Part shown: one piece after another, positions 44,978 to 53,512 of the stretch | Layout of the letters: every line of letters begins with the position of its first letter | Numbering within the stretch: the stretch's first letter is position 1 | Assembly (NCBI GenBank): GCA_015064505.1 | Contig: SVSB01000003.1 | Span: 1 to 64,000 of the forward strand | Reading direction: 5' to 3' | From: Oscillospiraceae bacterium | Lineage (GTDB): Bacteria > Bacillota > Clostridia > Oscillospirales > CAG-272 | DNA length: 64,000 nt | Made by a program: the position numbers and the translations under genes | The notes under the pieces: model-generated | The model's input: only the letters and a program-made list of their open reading frames with translations | The model's database searches: none | Told to the model about the DNA's origin: nothing

Positions 44978-46084
44978 TTACTTTATCTCGGAGCTGTCGC
45001 AGAGGACGAGAGAGCTGTAAAGGAACAGCACGTCTGCATCGTTAAAGTCAACGAACATACCAAGCACCATGGGATTAACTCTGCGGGTGTCTATTACGGT
45101 TATCTCGGAATATGCCCCCGTAAGCAGAGGCGCTATTGCGCTTCCGTAGGAATCGCGGAAAATAACGAGCTTACGGTCGGTCTGTGCATCGGGATCGGTG
45201 ATCTTCAGAAGTCCAAGGTTACCGCCGCCGATGAAGAATTCGTAGCCGTCCTTGCCGTCAAGCTTCGTTTCGTCGTACATAGGCATCTCCTCGCCCGTGG
45301 TCTTGTTATCGTAAAGAGTGACCACTGCGCGGTCGATAGCCGCGGAGGTAAGATACTTGATAGTATCGGGCTTTACGGGAAGCGCCGCCTGACCGACGTA
45401 CACACCGTTGAAGCTCTCGGAAGCCGTATGCTCCGTAAAATCGCCGGAAAGCTGAACGCCCATAGCGGCGGCAAGCTTCTCTGCGACGGGAACGAGCGCT
45501 TCCTGCTTCCAGTGGGTATCGGTCTTATAGTAATCGTCTATCTCCAGCACGGAGAAGAGATCAATATATTCCGCATAGCTCATTCCGTCCTTTACGGTAT
45601 TTACCATTGCCTCGTAATCGGGCTTAAGTCGGAAATCGTCCGCAAAATAGTTCTTATCGGGAACGATGGAAAGGTATATCTTGGAGTTTGAATCCTTAAG
45701 ATACTTGTCGTAAACTGCGTTAAGCTTATTTACGGCGTTCTCAACGCTTCCCTCGTTGGGGAACTGTATCTTTACGATATATCCGTCCTTATCAATATAC
45801 AGATCGTTGTTCTCAAGCTGCATAAGGAGATACTTGGAGGCAAAAGCCTTGATACCGCGGAAACCGTCGCGGAAGGGGAAATTTTCAACGGTGTAAGTAT
45901 CGAATTTGCCCATGAACTTGCCGCTTACGATGGAATCAAAGCTCACCTCGGGAAATTTTTCAAGGGGTCTGCGCTCGCTGTCCGAATATCCGCTCTTGGG
46001 CAATACCACGAAGAGGAAAGAAAGCGCGAACAGAAGCACGGCGGAGGTGATGACTATTATACGGTTTTTGATCTTAACAGACAT
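44978..46084 (-). CDS. DHHW/AlgJ-like exported acyl-transfer partner protein
   Basis: 368 residues. One N-terminal membrane helix (IIVITSAVLLFALSFLFVVLP), then an extracytoplasmic domain with ERRPLEKFPEVSFDSIVSGKFMGKFDTYTVENFPFRDGFRGIKAF, YYKTDTHWKQEALVPVAEKLA and FRDSYGSAIAPLL. These are hallmarks of the DHHW/AlgX-AlgJ SGNH-like group that completes O-acetylation of exopolysaccharide outside the membrane. The DTHW aspartate/histidine and the DSYG serine would form the triad. It starts 11 bases after the MBOAT gene stop, the usual pairing. Confidence 0.88.
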   Translation of the reverse strand: MSVKIKNRIIVITSAVLLFALSFLFVVLPKSGYSDSERRPLEKFPEVSFDSIVSGKFMGKFDTYTVENFPFRDGFRGIKAFASKYLLMQLENNDLYIDKDGYIVKIQFPNEGSVENAVNKLNAVYDKYLKDSNSKIYLSIVPDKNYFADDFRLKPDYEAMVNTVKDGMSYAEYIDLFSVLEIDDYYKTDTHWKQEALVPVAEKLAAAMGVQLSGDFTEHTASESFNGVYVGQAALPVKPDTIKYLTSAAIDRAVVTLYDNKTTGEEMPMYDETKLDGKDGYEFFIGGGNLGLLKITDPDAQTDRKLVIFRDSYGSAIAPLLTGAYSEITVIDTRRVNPMVLGMFVDFNDADVLFLYSSLVLCDSSEIK

Positions 46085-46095
46085 TTTTTACCTCC

Positions 46096-47526
46096 TTAAA
46101 ATCTGAAATACAGGAACGAGCTGAAGGAGCCGTCCACAAGCCAAGCGGTAACGAGAACGAGCATCGCAACCACGAACAGCGTCTCAAGCACAGCAGAGAC
46201 CGCTATCCACGTGCGGCTCTTTCCTTCCGCGTTTGCTCCGTCGGTAGCAAAGAGCTTTCTTGCGGTGGTTGCAACGATGGGCGTTGCGCCAACGATACCG
46301 CAAACGAACAGAACTGCAAAGTTACGCAGATAGTAGACCGCTTCCTTTGAAACGAGGGGAAGTCCGCCCGCACCGAAAAGACTTCCGATATCGGACACAG
46401 CGGTCTTCATATCCGCCGCGTTAAAGAGCACGAAGCTGATAAGCACGAAGAACAGCGTATATACGTGTGCAAGAACCTTGCTCTTCTTCAGGAACTTGCC
46501 GAGGAAGAATTTCTCCACGGTAAGAAGCACCGCAAAGTAAAGTCCCCAGATAATAAAGTTCCACGCCGCACCGTGCCAGAAGCCCGTAAACATCCAAACC
46601 ACGAGAATGTTGAAGATGTGGCGACCCGCGCTTACGCGGTTACCGCCCAGGGGAATATACACGTAATCGCGGAACCAGGTGCCGAGTGACATATGCCAAC
46701 GGCGCCAGAACTCGGTGATACTGCGGCTGATATAGGGATAATTGAAGTTCTCAATAAAGTCAAAGGCAAATATCTTGCCAAGACCGATAGCCATATCGCT
46801 GTATCCCGAGAAATCGAAGTACAGCTGGAGCATAAACGCGATGGCGTACATCCACACGAAGAGAACGGATTTATCGTCCGAAGCGCGGAAAATAGCAACC
46901 AGCTCACCGAAGGAATCCGCAATCAGCACCTTTTTTGCAAAGCCGACGGCAAATCTGCGGATACCGTAGGCGGTCTTTTCAAAGGTGTGCTTTCTTTCCT
47001 TGAGCTGTGCCGCAACGTCCACGTATCTTACGATAGGACCTGCAATAAGCTGGGGGAACATTGCAATATAGCAGGCAAGGTCAAGGGGATTTCTCTGAGC
47101 CGGAGTACCGCGGTATACGTCAACGGTATAGCTGATTATCTGGAAGGTATAAAAGCTTATACCAACGGGAAGAGCTATCTCCTTGAAGGGGATATCCACC
47201 CCGGGAATAAGATTCAAATTATCGATAAAGAAGTTCGTATACTTGTAATATACGAGGAAGGACGCGCTTATGATAACGGAAATTATCATAAAAAGACGGC
47301 GCAGCTTGATATTCTCCCTGTATTTTTCCATAAGAAGTCCGAAGACGTATCCGCAGGCAACGGAAACTATCATCAGCACCACGAGCTTCGGCTCGCCCCA
47401 GGAATAGAACACAAGGCTGAATGCAAGCAGGACTATATTCTTTAAATATATTTTCGGCATAACGGCGTACAGCACGAGCGTAGCCGCCAAAAATACGTAT
47501 AAAAATGTGATACTTGAAAACAGCAA
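46096..47526 (-). CDS. MBOAT O-acyltransferase (AlgI/PatA type)
   Basis: 476 residues with about ten or more membrane helices. Characteristic MBOAT sequence: LPVGISFYTFQIISYTVDVYRG, FDFSGYSDMAIGLGK, NYPYISRSITEFWRRWHMSLGTWFRDYVYIPLGGNR and the catalytic histidine in FTGFWHGAAWNF (His318). It carries an acyl group, usually acetyl, across the membrane for transfer to a surface polymer by the DHHW partner encoded next. The acceptor may be an exopolysaccharide, teichoic acid or peptidoglycan; not decidable here. Confidence 0.93.
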   Translation of the reverse strand: MLFSSITFLYVFLAATLVLYAVMPKIYLKNIVLLAFSLVFYSWGEPKLVVLMIVSVACGYVFGLLMEKYRENIKLRRLFMIISVIISASFLVYYKYTNFFIDNLNLIPGVDIPFKEIALPVGISFYTFQIISYTVDVYRGTPAQRNPLDLACYIAMFPQLIAGPIVRYVDVAAQLKERKHTFEKTAYGIRRFAVGFAKKVLIADSFGELVAIFRASDDKSVLFVWMYAIAFMLQLYFDFSGYSDMAIGLGKIFAFDFIENFNYPYISRSITEFWRRWHMSLGTWFRDYVYIPLGGNRVSAGRHIFNILVVWMFTGFWHGAAWNFIIWGLYFAVLLTVEKFFLGKFLKKSKVLAHVYTLFFVLISFVLFNAADMKTAVSDIGSLFGAGGLPLVSKEAVYYLRNFAVLFVCGIVGATPIVATTARKLFATDGANAEGKSRTWIAVSAVLETLFVVAMLVLVTAWLVDGSFSSFLYFRF

Positions 47527-47560
47527 GGCGATTCTCCGTTCAAAAAGACTTATTTACAAA

Positions 47561-47590
47561 TATATCGGCCGACTCGCATCGGCCGATATA
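47561..47590 (-). promoter_or_regulatory. Intercistronic hairpin
   Basis: TATATCGGCCGA (47561-47572) is exactly inverted as TCGGCCGATATA (47579-47590), between the lipoprotein and MBOAT genes. No good T-tract, so a partial terminator or mRNA-stabilising stem. Confidence 0.6.
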
Positions 47591-47608
47591 AATTAACGCA
47601 GTATTATA

Positions 47609-48232
47609 TTAGCCAATGGGGGACTCAAGGACAAGCTTTGCGCCCTCTATGGTGCTAAGAGTGGTGGTCTTGAATGCCTCAACTACCTGACCGTTACCGA
47701 AAGCGGAAAGAAGAGTGTTGCCGCCGAGGTCAACGATGATGAGAGTCTCGGGGAAGCCGCACATCCACTGTCTTGCAAGGATGTTGGACTTGATGGTCTC
47801 AACGGAAGCGTCCTTGTCTGCGGCGTCAACGAAGTGGTAAGCGCCTGCAGTGAAGGTGTTTGCGTTCATCATGTGCATAAGGGAAGCGGCGCTGTCGATC
47901 TTGGAAACGAGGTCTGCGGGGAAGCCGAGCATTGCGTTGATGTTCTCGCCTGCCTCAGCAGCGGTAAGACCAAACTTTCCGGGGCCGTCCATTACCATGT
48001 TCTCATAATCTCCGCCGCCTGCTGCGAACTTGAAGTCCTCAGGCATAGCAGCCCAGATCTTGGTGAAAGCATCAAGGGGATCAACTGCCTGAACGACGGG
48101 AGCGTCGGTTACGGGCTCGGTGGTAACTGCGGGGTCGGTGGTAACTTCGTCATTTCCCTTGTCGGAATTGCCGCAAGCAGCAAAGGAAAGCATCATAACG
48201 AGGGTAAGGGTAAGTGCAAGGATCTTTTTCAT
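47609..48232 (-). CDS. Lipoprotein of unknown function linked to the MBOAT genes
   Basis: 207 residues from the ATG at 48232 (AGGAGAAAAGAAA upstream). Lipobox LSFAAC, then a Thr/Val/Asp linker. The mature part (AMPEDFKFAAGGGDYENMVMDGPGKFGLTAAEAGENINAMLGFPADLVSKIDSAASLMHMMNANTFTAGAYHFVD) is soluble and alanine-rich, ending with a strand-rich half. No family recognised. Highly biased codon use, like the surface proteins at 31993 and 33691, suggests abundance. Preceded by an ECF-sigma-type promoter; followed by the O-acyltransferase pair, for which it may be an accessory. Confidence 0.75.
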   Translation of the reverse strand: MKKILALTLTLVMMLSFAACGNSDKGNDEVTTDPAVTTEPVTDAPVVQAVDPLDAFTKIWAAMPEDFKFAAGGGDYENMVMDGPGKFGLTAAEAGENINAMLGFPADLVSKIDSAASLMHMMNANTFTAGAYHFVDAADKDASVETIKSNILARQWMCGFPETLIIVDLGGNTLLSAFGNGQVVEAFKTTTLSTIEGAKLVLESPIG

Positions 48233-48312
48233 TTTCTTTTCTCCTGATTTTATGTTTGTTTTTTTATTTTTGATCTTTATGCTTCGGGTCTTTTTCAAAA
48301 GCAACAGCCCTA

Positions 48313-48340
48313 TAGACGAGGCACGTTTCCATAAGGTTCC
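48313..48340 (-). promoter_or_regulatory. ECF-sigma-like promoter
   Basis: Minus strand GGAACCTT (48340-48333), 14-base spacer, CGTCTA (48318-48313). GGAAC/AACC plus CGTC is the hallmark of ECF sigma promoters such as SigW/RpoE, and unlike every vegetative promoter found in this window. It lies about 80 bases before the lipoprotein start codon. Confidence 0.6.
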
Positions 48341-48389
48341 CGCTTTTTAAAAATTTTTTTGTTTTTTTTGATGAATTTTTATATTCCCT

Positions 48390-48962
48390 TCAGCCGAATA
48401 TCGCATCGTAAAAAGCGCGGGCAACAACGGCGCTTCCCTCGGCGGACGGATGGCTTCCGTCGGGATGATACACTTCCGTTCCCTCCGCATAAGCCGCGCG
48501 GAACGCATCTCCCGCAAGAACTACCCGAGCAGAATTTTCCTCACCTGCGCGAAGATAAGCTTCCTTTAAAAGAAGGTGCATCTCTCCGTGAGTCCAGCCG
48601 TTCTTTTCAAGGACCTCACTTCCCTCTCTTCTGCCCCAGGTCTGATAGAACAGAGGTGTGGCACCGTTCTCACGCACAAGCTTGCACATACGGGCTGCGT
48701 CAGCAAGGAATGACTCCGTGTGTGCCGCAGGGCGCACGCTCTGCTCCTGCAAAACGATATAGTCGTACTTATTCTCTGCAAGCTTTGCGCGCAGTTCCGC
48801 AGCCTTATCGTTTCCGTCGGAAAGATAATGGGCAAAGGAGTAGCCGCCGCGGGTCACGGAATCTGTCTCCACAGTCTTTCCATGCTCCTTGCAAAGGTCA
48901 AGAAATAGCTGCAGCATATCATTAAAATAAGTGTAAGAATTGCCAACAAAAAGAATTTTCAT
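48390..48962 (-). CDS. SGNH/GDSL-type hydrolase
   Basis: 190 residues, RBS AAGGAAGAGTT. ILFVGNSYTYFNDM is the block I serine motif (G-N-S), SVTRGGYSF block II, DYIVLQEQSVRP replaces the block III GxND, and DGSHPSAEGSAVVA is block V with the catalytic Asp and His. No signal peptide, so probably an intracellular carbohydrate or acyl esterase. It has its own consensus promoter and lies near polysaccharide genes, which supports sugar deacetylation; substrate not certain. Confidence 0.87.
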   Translation of the reverse strand: MKILFVGNSYTYFNDMLQLFLDLCKEHGKTVETDSVTRGGYSFAHYLSDGNDKAAELRAKLAENKYDYIVLQEQSVRPAAHTESFLADAARMCKLVRENGATPLFYQTWGRREGSEVLEKNGWTHGEMHLLLKEAYLRAGEENSARVVLAGDAFRAAYAEGTEVYHPDGSHPSAEGSAVVARAFYDAIFG

Positions 48963-49004
48963 AACTCTTCCTTATTATAAACATACGTTTCCATTTTCAA
49001 TCGG

Positions 49005-49033
49005 ATTATACCAAACATTTCCACCTTTGTCAA
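49005..49033 (-). promoter_or_regulatory. Consensus promoter of the SGNH gene
   Basis: Minus strand TTGACA (49033-49028), 17-base spacer, TATAAT (49010-49005). Confidence 0.85.
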
Positions 49034-49140
49034 TGGATTTTGACCATAAGGCGGTTTTGCGCATATCCTATTATTGAAATGTCGAATTATGCAATTCAAT
49101 ATTTCCCGCAAAGTGAGTTTTTTGCGGTTAAAACATGTCC

Positions 49141-49169
49141 CATGGCGGGAAAAATATAGTACCGCCATG
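49141..49169 (+). promoter_or_regulatory. Inverted repeat just before the mazF-like ribosome site
   Basis: CATGGCGG (49141-49148) is inverted as CCGCCATG (49162-49169), immediately upstream of AAAGGATGAGA. It may be an operator for autoregulation or an mRNA hairpin next to the ribosome site. Confidence 0.55.
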
Positions 49170-49182
49170 AAAGGATGAGATA

Positions 49183-49635
49183 ATGAACACCATTAAAAGA
49201 GGAGATATATTTTACGCAGACCTCAGTCCCGTCGTAGGATCGGAGCAGGGTGGACTCCGCCCCGTGCTTATCGTGCAGAACGACGTAGGCAACCGCTACA
49301 GCCCCACCGTGATCGCGGCAGCCATAACCAGCCGTATGACCAAGACCCGTCTCCCCACTCACATTGATATATACGCAACGGATGCGGGGCTTGCAAAGGA
49401 CTCCGTAGTTCTTCTGGAGCAGATAAGAACCATAGACAAGCAAAGGCTTAAAGAAAAAATGGGGCATCTTTCCGAGAGGATGATGGCAGAAGTGGACGAA
49501 GCGCTGTACGTCAGCTTCGGGCTTACGGCACAGCCATCCGCCACACAGAGGTATTCACAAAGGAACGAGGGAGCGGTGGCATCCGCAGGCAACGGGGCGA
49601 TACAGGCAACGAAAAATCACGGCACCACCCTTTGA
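49183..49635 (+). CDS. MazF/EndoA-type mRNA interferase, no antitoxin gene adjacent
   Basis: 150 residues, AAAGGATGAGATA before the [63 protein letters not shown] and [23 protein letters not shown] match the EndoA/MazF family closely, including the conserved early Arg/Gly and Thr/Ser residues of the active site. These enzymes cut single-stranded RNA at short sites. The usual small antitoxin gene (MazE/EndoAI) is absent upstream: the next gene is divergent. The last 33 residues ([29 protein letters not shown]) extend past the normal end (about 116) and are low-complexity. Confidence 0.92.
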   Translation: MNTIKRGDIFYADLSPVVGSEQGGLRPVLIVQNDVGNRYSPTVIAAAITSRMTKTRLPTHIDIYATDAGLAKDSVVLLEQIRTIDKQRLKEKMGHLSERMMAEVDEALYVSFGLTAQPSATQRYSQRNEGAVASAGNGAIQATKNHGTTL

Positions 49636-49681
49636 TCGCTGTTAAAAAAATAACATTTTCCGCTATTTTTCTTTTATTCTA

Positions 49682-49710
49682 TTGATTTCTTGTCAATAGG
49701 GTGCTAAAAT
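49682..49710 (+). promoter_or_regulatory. Promoter of the aldolase gene
   Basis: TTGATT (49682-49687), 17-base spacer, TAAAAT (49705-49710). Confidence 0.6.
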
Positions 49711-49749
49711 ATATCTATTAACAATTTTAGGATGTTAAGGAGAATAAAC

Positions 49750-50709
49750 ATGGCACTTGTTTCCACAAAAGAAATGTTTGAGAAGGCGTACAAGGGCGGC
49801 TACGCTGTCGGCGCTTTCAACATAAACAATATGGAGATCATTCAGGCTATCACCGAGGCGGCAGCCGAGGAGAAGTCCCCCGTTATCCTTCAGGTAAGCG
49901 CAGGCGCACGTAAGTACGCAAAGCACGCGTACCTTATGGGACTTGCAAAGGCAGCAGTTGAGGACAGCGGCGTTGACCTTGCTCTCCACCTTGACCACGG
50001 CGCAGACTTTGAGATCTGCAAGGCCTGCATCGACGGCGGCTTTACCTCCGTTATGATCGACGGTTCCCACCACGCATACGAGGACAATATCGCACTTACC
50101 AAGAAGGTAGTTGAATACGCTCACGCTCACGGCGTTGTCGTAGAGGGCGAGCTTGGCGTTCTTGCGGGCGTTGAGGACGACGTTGTTGCAGAGCAGTCCT
50201 CCTACACCCGCCCCGAGGAGGTTGAGGACTTCGTTACCAGAACGGGCGTTGACTCCCTCGCCATCTCCATCGGTACCTCCCACGGCGCTTACAAGTTCAC
50301 CCCCAAGCAGTGCACCAGAAACGAGCAGGGCATCCTTATTCCCCCTCCGCTCCGTTTTGATATCCTTGAAGAGATCGAAAAGCGTCTCCCCGGCTTCCCC
50401 ATCGTGCTTCACGGTGCTTCCTCCGTTCCCCAGGAGTTCGTACATGAGATAAACGCACTGGGCGGCAAGCTTCCCGATGCAGTGGGCATCCCGGAGGAGC
50501 AGCTTCGCAAGGCAGCCTCTATGGCAGTTTGCAAGATCAATATCGACTCCGATATCCGTCTTGCAATGACCGCAGGCATCCGCCGCGTATTCTCCGAGAC
50601 CCCCGATATATTCGACCCCAGAGGATACCTCTCCGTTGCCCGTACCGAGGTAAAGAAAATGGTTCAGCATAAGATCCGCAACGTGCTCGGATCCTCCGGA
50701 AAGGCGTAA
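49750..50709 (+). CDS. fba: Class II fructose-bisphosphate aldolase
   Basis: 319 residues from ATG 49750 with TAAGGAG upstream. Class II signatures: AVGAFNINNMEIIQAI, LHLDHGADFEICKACIDGGFTSVMIDGSHHAYEDNI with zinc-binding His and the catalytic Asp, VEGELGVLAG, IGTSHGAYKF and VLHGASSVP. Cleaves fructose-1,6-bisphosphate to dihydroxyacetone phosphate and glyceraldehyde-3-phosphate in glycolysis. Strongly biased codon use, own promoter and a perfect terminator fit a highly expressed monocistronic housekeeping gene. Tagatose-bisphosphate activity is a family alternative. Confidence 0.95.
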   Translation: MALVSTKEMFEKAYKGGYAVGAFNINNMEIIQAITEAAAEEKSPVILQVSAGARKYAKHAYLMGLAKAAVEDSGVDLALHLDHGADFEICKACIDGGFTSVMIDGSHHAYEDNIALTKKVVEYAHAHGVVVEGELGVLAGVEDDVVAEQSSYTRPEEVEDFVTRTGVDSLAISIGTSHGAYKFTPKQCTRNEQGILIPPPLRFDILEEIEKRLPGFPIVLHGASSVPQEFVHEINALGGKLPDAVGIPEEQLRKAASMAVCKINIDSDIRLAMTAGIRRVFSETPDIFDPRGYLSVARTEVKKMVQHKIRNVLGSSGKA

Positions 50710-50720
50710 AAAGTATTTTA

Positions 50721-50753
50721 TGTCGGGCAGCCGCGGCTGCCCGACACTTTTTT
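50721..50753 (+). terminator. Rho-independent terminator of fba
   Basis: TGTCGGGCAGCC (50721-50732) pairs perfectly with GGCTGCCCGACA (50735-50746), then CTTTTTT. Confidence 0.95.
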
Positions 50754-50761
50754 AAGGAATT

Positions 50762-51487
50762 ATGAAACACACGAGAAATTTCAAGGTCAATTTTCACGAT
50801 ACCTATCCAAACGGACTTCTCCGCCCCTCCGCCGTTATCAAGGAGATGCAGGAGGCGGTGAACCTATGCTCCGAGGAGCACGGCCCTTCCGGGGACGAGC
50901 TTCGCAAAATGGGCTACGCCTTCGTTGTCAGCCGTATGACCGTCAGCATTTACGGAGATATGCGCAAATACGAGGATCTTACCGCAAGCACTTGGGCAAC
51001 CGATGCGGGCGGCGCCTTCAGCTATATCCGTTGCTTTGAGATAAGAAGCGGTGAAAGACTTCTTGCCGAGGGCATTGCCACCTTTGCTATGATAGATATT
51101 GAAAGAGGCAGACCCGTAAAGAAGGGCACGGTTGAGCTTCACTACTGCGCAGACGAAATATCCATGCTTGACGCACCCACCCGTCTGCATATGCCCGATC
51201 AGGAATTTTTCGCCCTTGCGGGAGAGCATACCGTTGCTCTTTCCGAATGCGATGAGAACGGGCATATGAACAACACCCGCTATGCGGATATGCTTTGCGA
51301 TTTTATTCCCAATATGAACGGCAGAAGAGTGCTTACCTTCAGCATAGCCTATCTGGCGGAAGCAAAGTTCGGCGAGGAGCTTAAGGTGTACCGCTGCGAG
51401 AGCGACGACGGTGTGTTCTCCATGCGCACCGTGCGCGGCGACGGAAGGACCAACGTTGAAGCGGAAATAGTTACAGAGGATATCTGA
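50762..51487 (+). CDS. Acyl-ACP thioesterase
   Basis: 241 residues, TAAGGA before the ATG. A double hot-dog protein of the FatA/FatB-like bacterial family: FKVNFHDTYPNGLLRPSAVIKEMQEAV at the start, LTASTWATDAGGAFSYIRCFEI, and the catalytic half SECDENGHMNNTRYADMLCDFIP. It releases fatty acids from acyl carrier protein. Starts shortly after the aldolase terminator; no clear own promoter was located. The following PHP gene begins one base after its stop. Confidence 0.92.
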   Translation: MKHTRNFKVNFHDTYPNGLLRPSAVIKEMQEAVNLCSEEHGPSGDELRKMGYAFVVSRMTVSIYGDMRKYEDLTASTWATDAGGAFSYIRCFEIRSGERLLAEGIATFAMIDIERGRPVKKGTVELHYCADEISMLDAPTRLHMPDQEFFALAGEHTVALSECDENGHMNNTRYADMLCDFIPNMNGRRVLTFSIAYLAEAKFGEELKVYRCESDDGVFSMRTVRGDGRTNVEAEIVTEDI

Positions 51488-51488
51488 T

Positions 51489-52205
51489 ATGTATAAATAC
51501 GAAACTCACTGCCATACGAAGGAAGCAAGCAAATGCGCCCGCTGGTATGCGGAGGATTGCGTAAAGCACTACAAAAAGCTTGGCTACGACGGCATTTTTA
51601 TCACCGATCATTTCTTCAACGGAAGCAGCTGTATCTCTAAGGACATTCCGTGGAGCGAGATGGTGGAGCAGTATATGTCCGGATATGAGAACGCCAAAAA
51701 AACGGGCGACGAGCTCGGCGTTGACGTTTTCTTTGGAATTGAATTCAATTACGGACAAACGGAGTTTCTTATCTACGGTATAGACAAGGAATTTCTTCTG
51801 GCGCATCCCGATTGCCACAAGATGGAAATGCGCGAATTTATAGAGCTTTGCCACGAGCAGGGATATTTCTGCGTGCACGCTCACCCATTCCGCCAGCGCG
51901 GATACATAAAATGCCTGCGCCTGTACCCCGAGGTAACGGACGCCGTGGAGGTAATAAATTCCGCCCACCCCGGCTCCCCCGAGGAAGGCTGGCTGTTTGA
52001 CGACAGAGCAAGAGAATACGCCCGCTCCTTCAACTTTCCCGTTACGGGAGCCTCCGATTGCCATTACGATGCGGAGCCATGGATGGGCGGCGTATATACC
52101 GAGGAAAAAATAACCTGCTGGCAGGATTATGCGGATATGGTAAAGGGCTTCCGAGTTGCCCCCTTCCGCACGCCAAACCCCTTTGTTCCGAAAACCGAAG
52201 AATAA
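51489..52205 (+). CDS. PHP-domain metallophosphoesterase
   Basis: 238 residues. All PHP metal motifs are visible: ETHCHT (HxH), FITDHF, GIEF, VHAHPFR and GASDCHYD. No nucleic-acid-binding or HisJ-specific features, so a small-molecule phosphoesterase or HisK-like enzyme of undefined substrate. Coupled to the thioesterase gene (start one base after its stop) and closed by a strong terminator. Confidence 0.9.
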   Translation: MYKYETHCHTKEASKCARWYAEDCVKHYKKLGYDGIFITDHFFNGSSCISKDIPWSEMVEQYMSGYENAKKTGDELGVDVFFGIEFNYGQTEFLIYGIDKEFLLAHPDCHKMEMREFIELCHEQGYFCVHAHPFRQRGYIKCLRLYPEVTDAVEVINSAHPGSPEEGWLFDDRAREYARSFNFPVTGASDCHYDAEPWMGGVYTEEKITCWQDYADMVKGFRVAPFRTPNPFVPKTEE

Positions 52206-52212
52206 GCAAAAG

Positions 52213-52240
52213 ACGGCGGGAGCACGCTCCCGCCGTTTTT
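52213..52240. terminator. Terminator with GGCGGGAGC stem
   Basis: ACGGCGGGAGC pairs with GCTCCCGCCGT followed by TTTTG; shares its arm sequence with the repeat at 53513. Confidence 0.85.
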
Positions 52241-52247
52241 GTGTCTT

Positions 52248-53366
52248 TTATTTCTTATCCGCAAACTTTTTGTCCGCCATAGACGCGTACATGGAGAACT
52301 TTTTGATCTCCTCGGGGTCATAGGGGCGGTAATTCTGGCGGAGCAGATCGTGCTGCCATTTGTATATATCCAGTTTTTCGCCTCTTGTATAACGTATCCA
52401 GCAAGCCTCCCACGGCTCGTGCCCTCTGAACTTGCCGTTTACGAATCCCCAGTTGAACACACCGATATTATTGTTATAGTAAAGGGGCAGATGGGTCGCC
52501 ACGTTGTTATGCTGAACTCTGTGGAGCCACTCGGTATTAAGCATAGGTCTGTTATACCGGCGAAGGAAATCGATAACTCTTACGGAGTGATCGAGAGAGC
52601 CGTAATCGTGATAGCTTATAATATCGGAAAGCTCAATGGCTATAGTTTCTTCCTCCGTAAGGATATTGGTCTTGGGCATTCTCCAAACGTCGGCGCAAAG
52701 AGGCTGAATGGGATCGTAAGAGCGGAATATCTCAAAGGCGCGCTTCATATGGGGAACGCTTAAGGTGCCTCTTGAGCTGTTACCGGGCTCGTTCCAGATA
52801 TTCCAGACGATAACTCTCTCGTCCTTTGCGTATCGGCTTGCGAGATCGTCTACGTATTGATAGAACTTTTCCGCAAGCTCGGGCTCGTCAACGGGGCTGT
52901 AAAGAGGCTCGTGCTTTACACCGGGAACGGGAGGTGACGGGGGCTCCGTGGAGGGGAATATACCGGGGATCATTTTATAATCATTGGTGAATGAGCCGTG
53001 GAACAGCCCGTTATTTATCTCTCCGAACTGCGGTTCTCTCTTGGGTCTGCCTCCGTCACTGATAAGAACGAACAGAACGCCAAGTCCGTTTTCCGCGGCA
53101 ATGGAAAGAAACTCCTCCACGTTTTTAAGAAAGCTCTCGCGCTGATACATCCAGACGTCGAACGCAAGGAACTGACGTACGGCGTTAAAGCCGATCTGCT
53201 TTGCAAGAGCAAGCTCGCGGCGGATGGTCTGCACCTTTTCCGCGTGGTTATATTCCTGCCACATCTCCACCCATCCGGAGCAATCGGAGGGCACGAAGTT
53301 AAAGCCGCGTATCCAAGGACGAGAGTTATACCATTCCCACGCCTTTTCATTTGACCATTTTTCCAT
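52248..53366 (-). CDS. Clan GH-A glycoside hydrolase (GH5-like)
   Basis: 372 residues from the ATG at 53366 (AAGGGAAGAAAA upstream); the frame stays open 58 codons further but crosses the promoter. TIM-barrel glycosidase: NSRPWIRGFNFVPSD start, IGFNAVRQFLAF, acid/base Glu193 in VWNIWNEPGN and nucleophile Glu279 in LNTEWLH. IWNEPGN plus LNTEW is seen in GH5/GH-A cellulase-superfamily enzymes acting inside the cell. No signal peptide. Substrate unknown. Controlled by a promoter crowded with palindromes. Confidence 0.85.
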   Translation of the reverse strand: MEKWSNEKAWEWYNSRPWIRGFNFVPSDCSGWVEMWQEYNHAEKVQTIRRELALAKQIGFNAVRQFLAFDVWMYQRESFLKNVEEFLSIAAENGLGVLFVLISDGGRPKREPQFGEINNGLFHGSFTNDYKMIPGIFPSTEPPSPPVPGVKHEPLYSPVDEPELAEKFYQYVDDLASRYAKDERVIVWNIWNEPGNSSRGTLSVPHMKRAFEIFRSYDPIQPLCADVWRMPKTNILTEEETIAIELSDIISYHDYGSLDHSVRVIDFLRRYNRPMLNTEWLHRVQHNNVATHLPLYYNNNIGVFNWGFVNGKFRGHEPWEACWIRYTRGEKLDIYKWQHDLLRQNYRPYDPEEIKKFSMYASMADKKFADKK

Positions 53367-53395
53367 TTTTCTTCCCTTTCCTTTGTTGATATAGA

Positions 53396-53449
53396 TTGGT
53401 AAGTGCTTGTTTACAAGTACAGTATACCAAACAGCTTGGTAAATGTCTA
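53396..53449 (-). promoter_or_regulatory. Promoter with two operator-like palindromes
   Basis: Minus strand TAGACA (53449-53444), 17-base spacer, TATACT (53426-53421). ACCAA-N5-TTGGT (53427-53441) fills the spacer. Downstream, CTTGT-TT-ACAAG (53406-53417) with outer GT/AC pairs lies over the transcription start. A further TTGGT is at 53396. This looks like a repressor-controlled sugar gene; the short CTTGT/ACAAG form suits a GntR- or LacI-type protein. Confidence 0.6.
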
Positions 53450-53512
53450 TGGATTTTTCCATAATTGGGGTTTCAAAAAAACCGTAAAAATTCTTGTTAA
53501 AATACAACAAAA

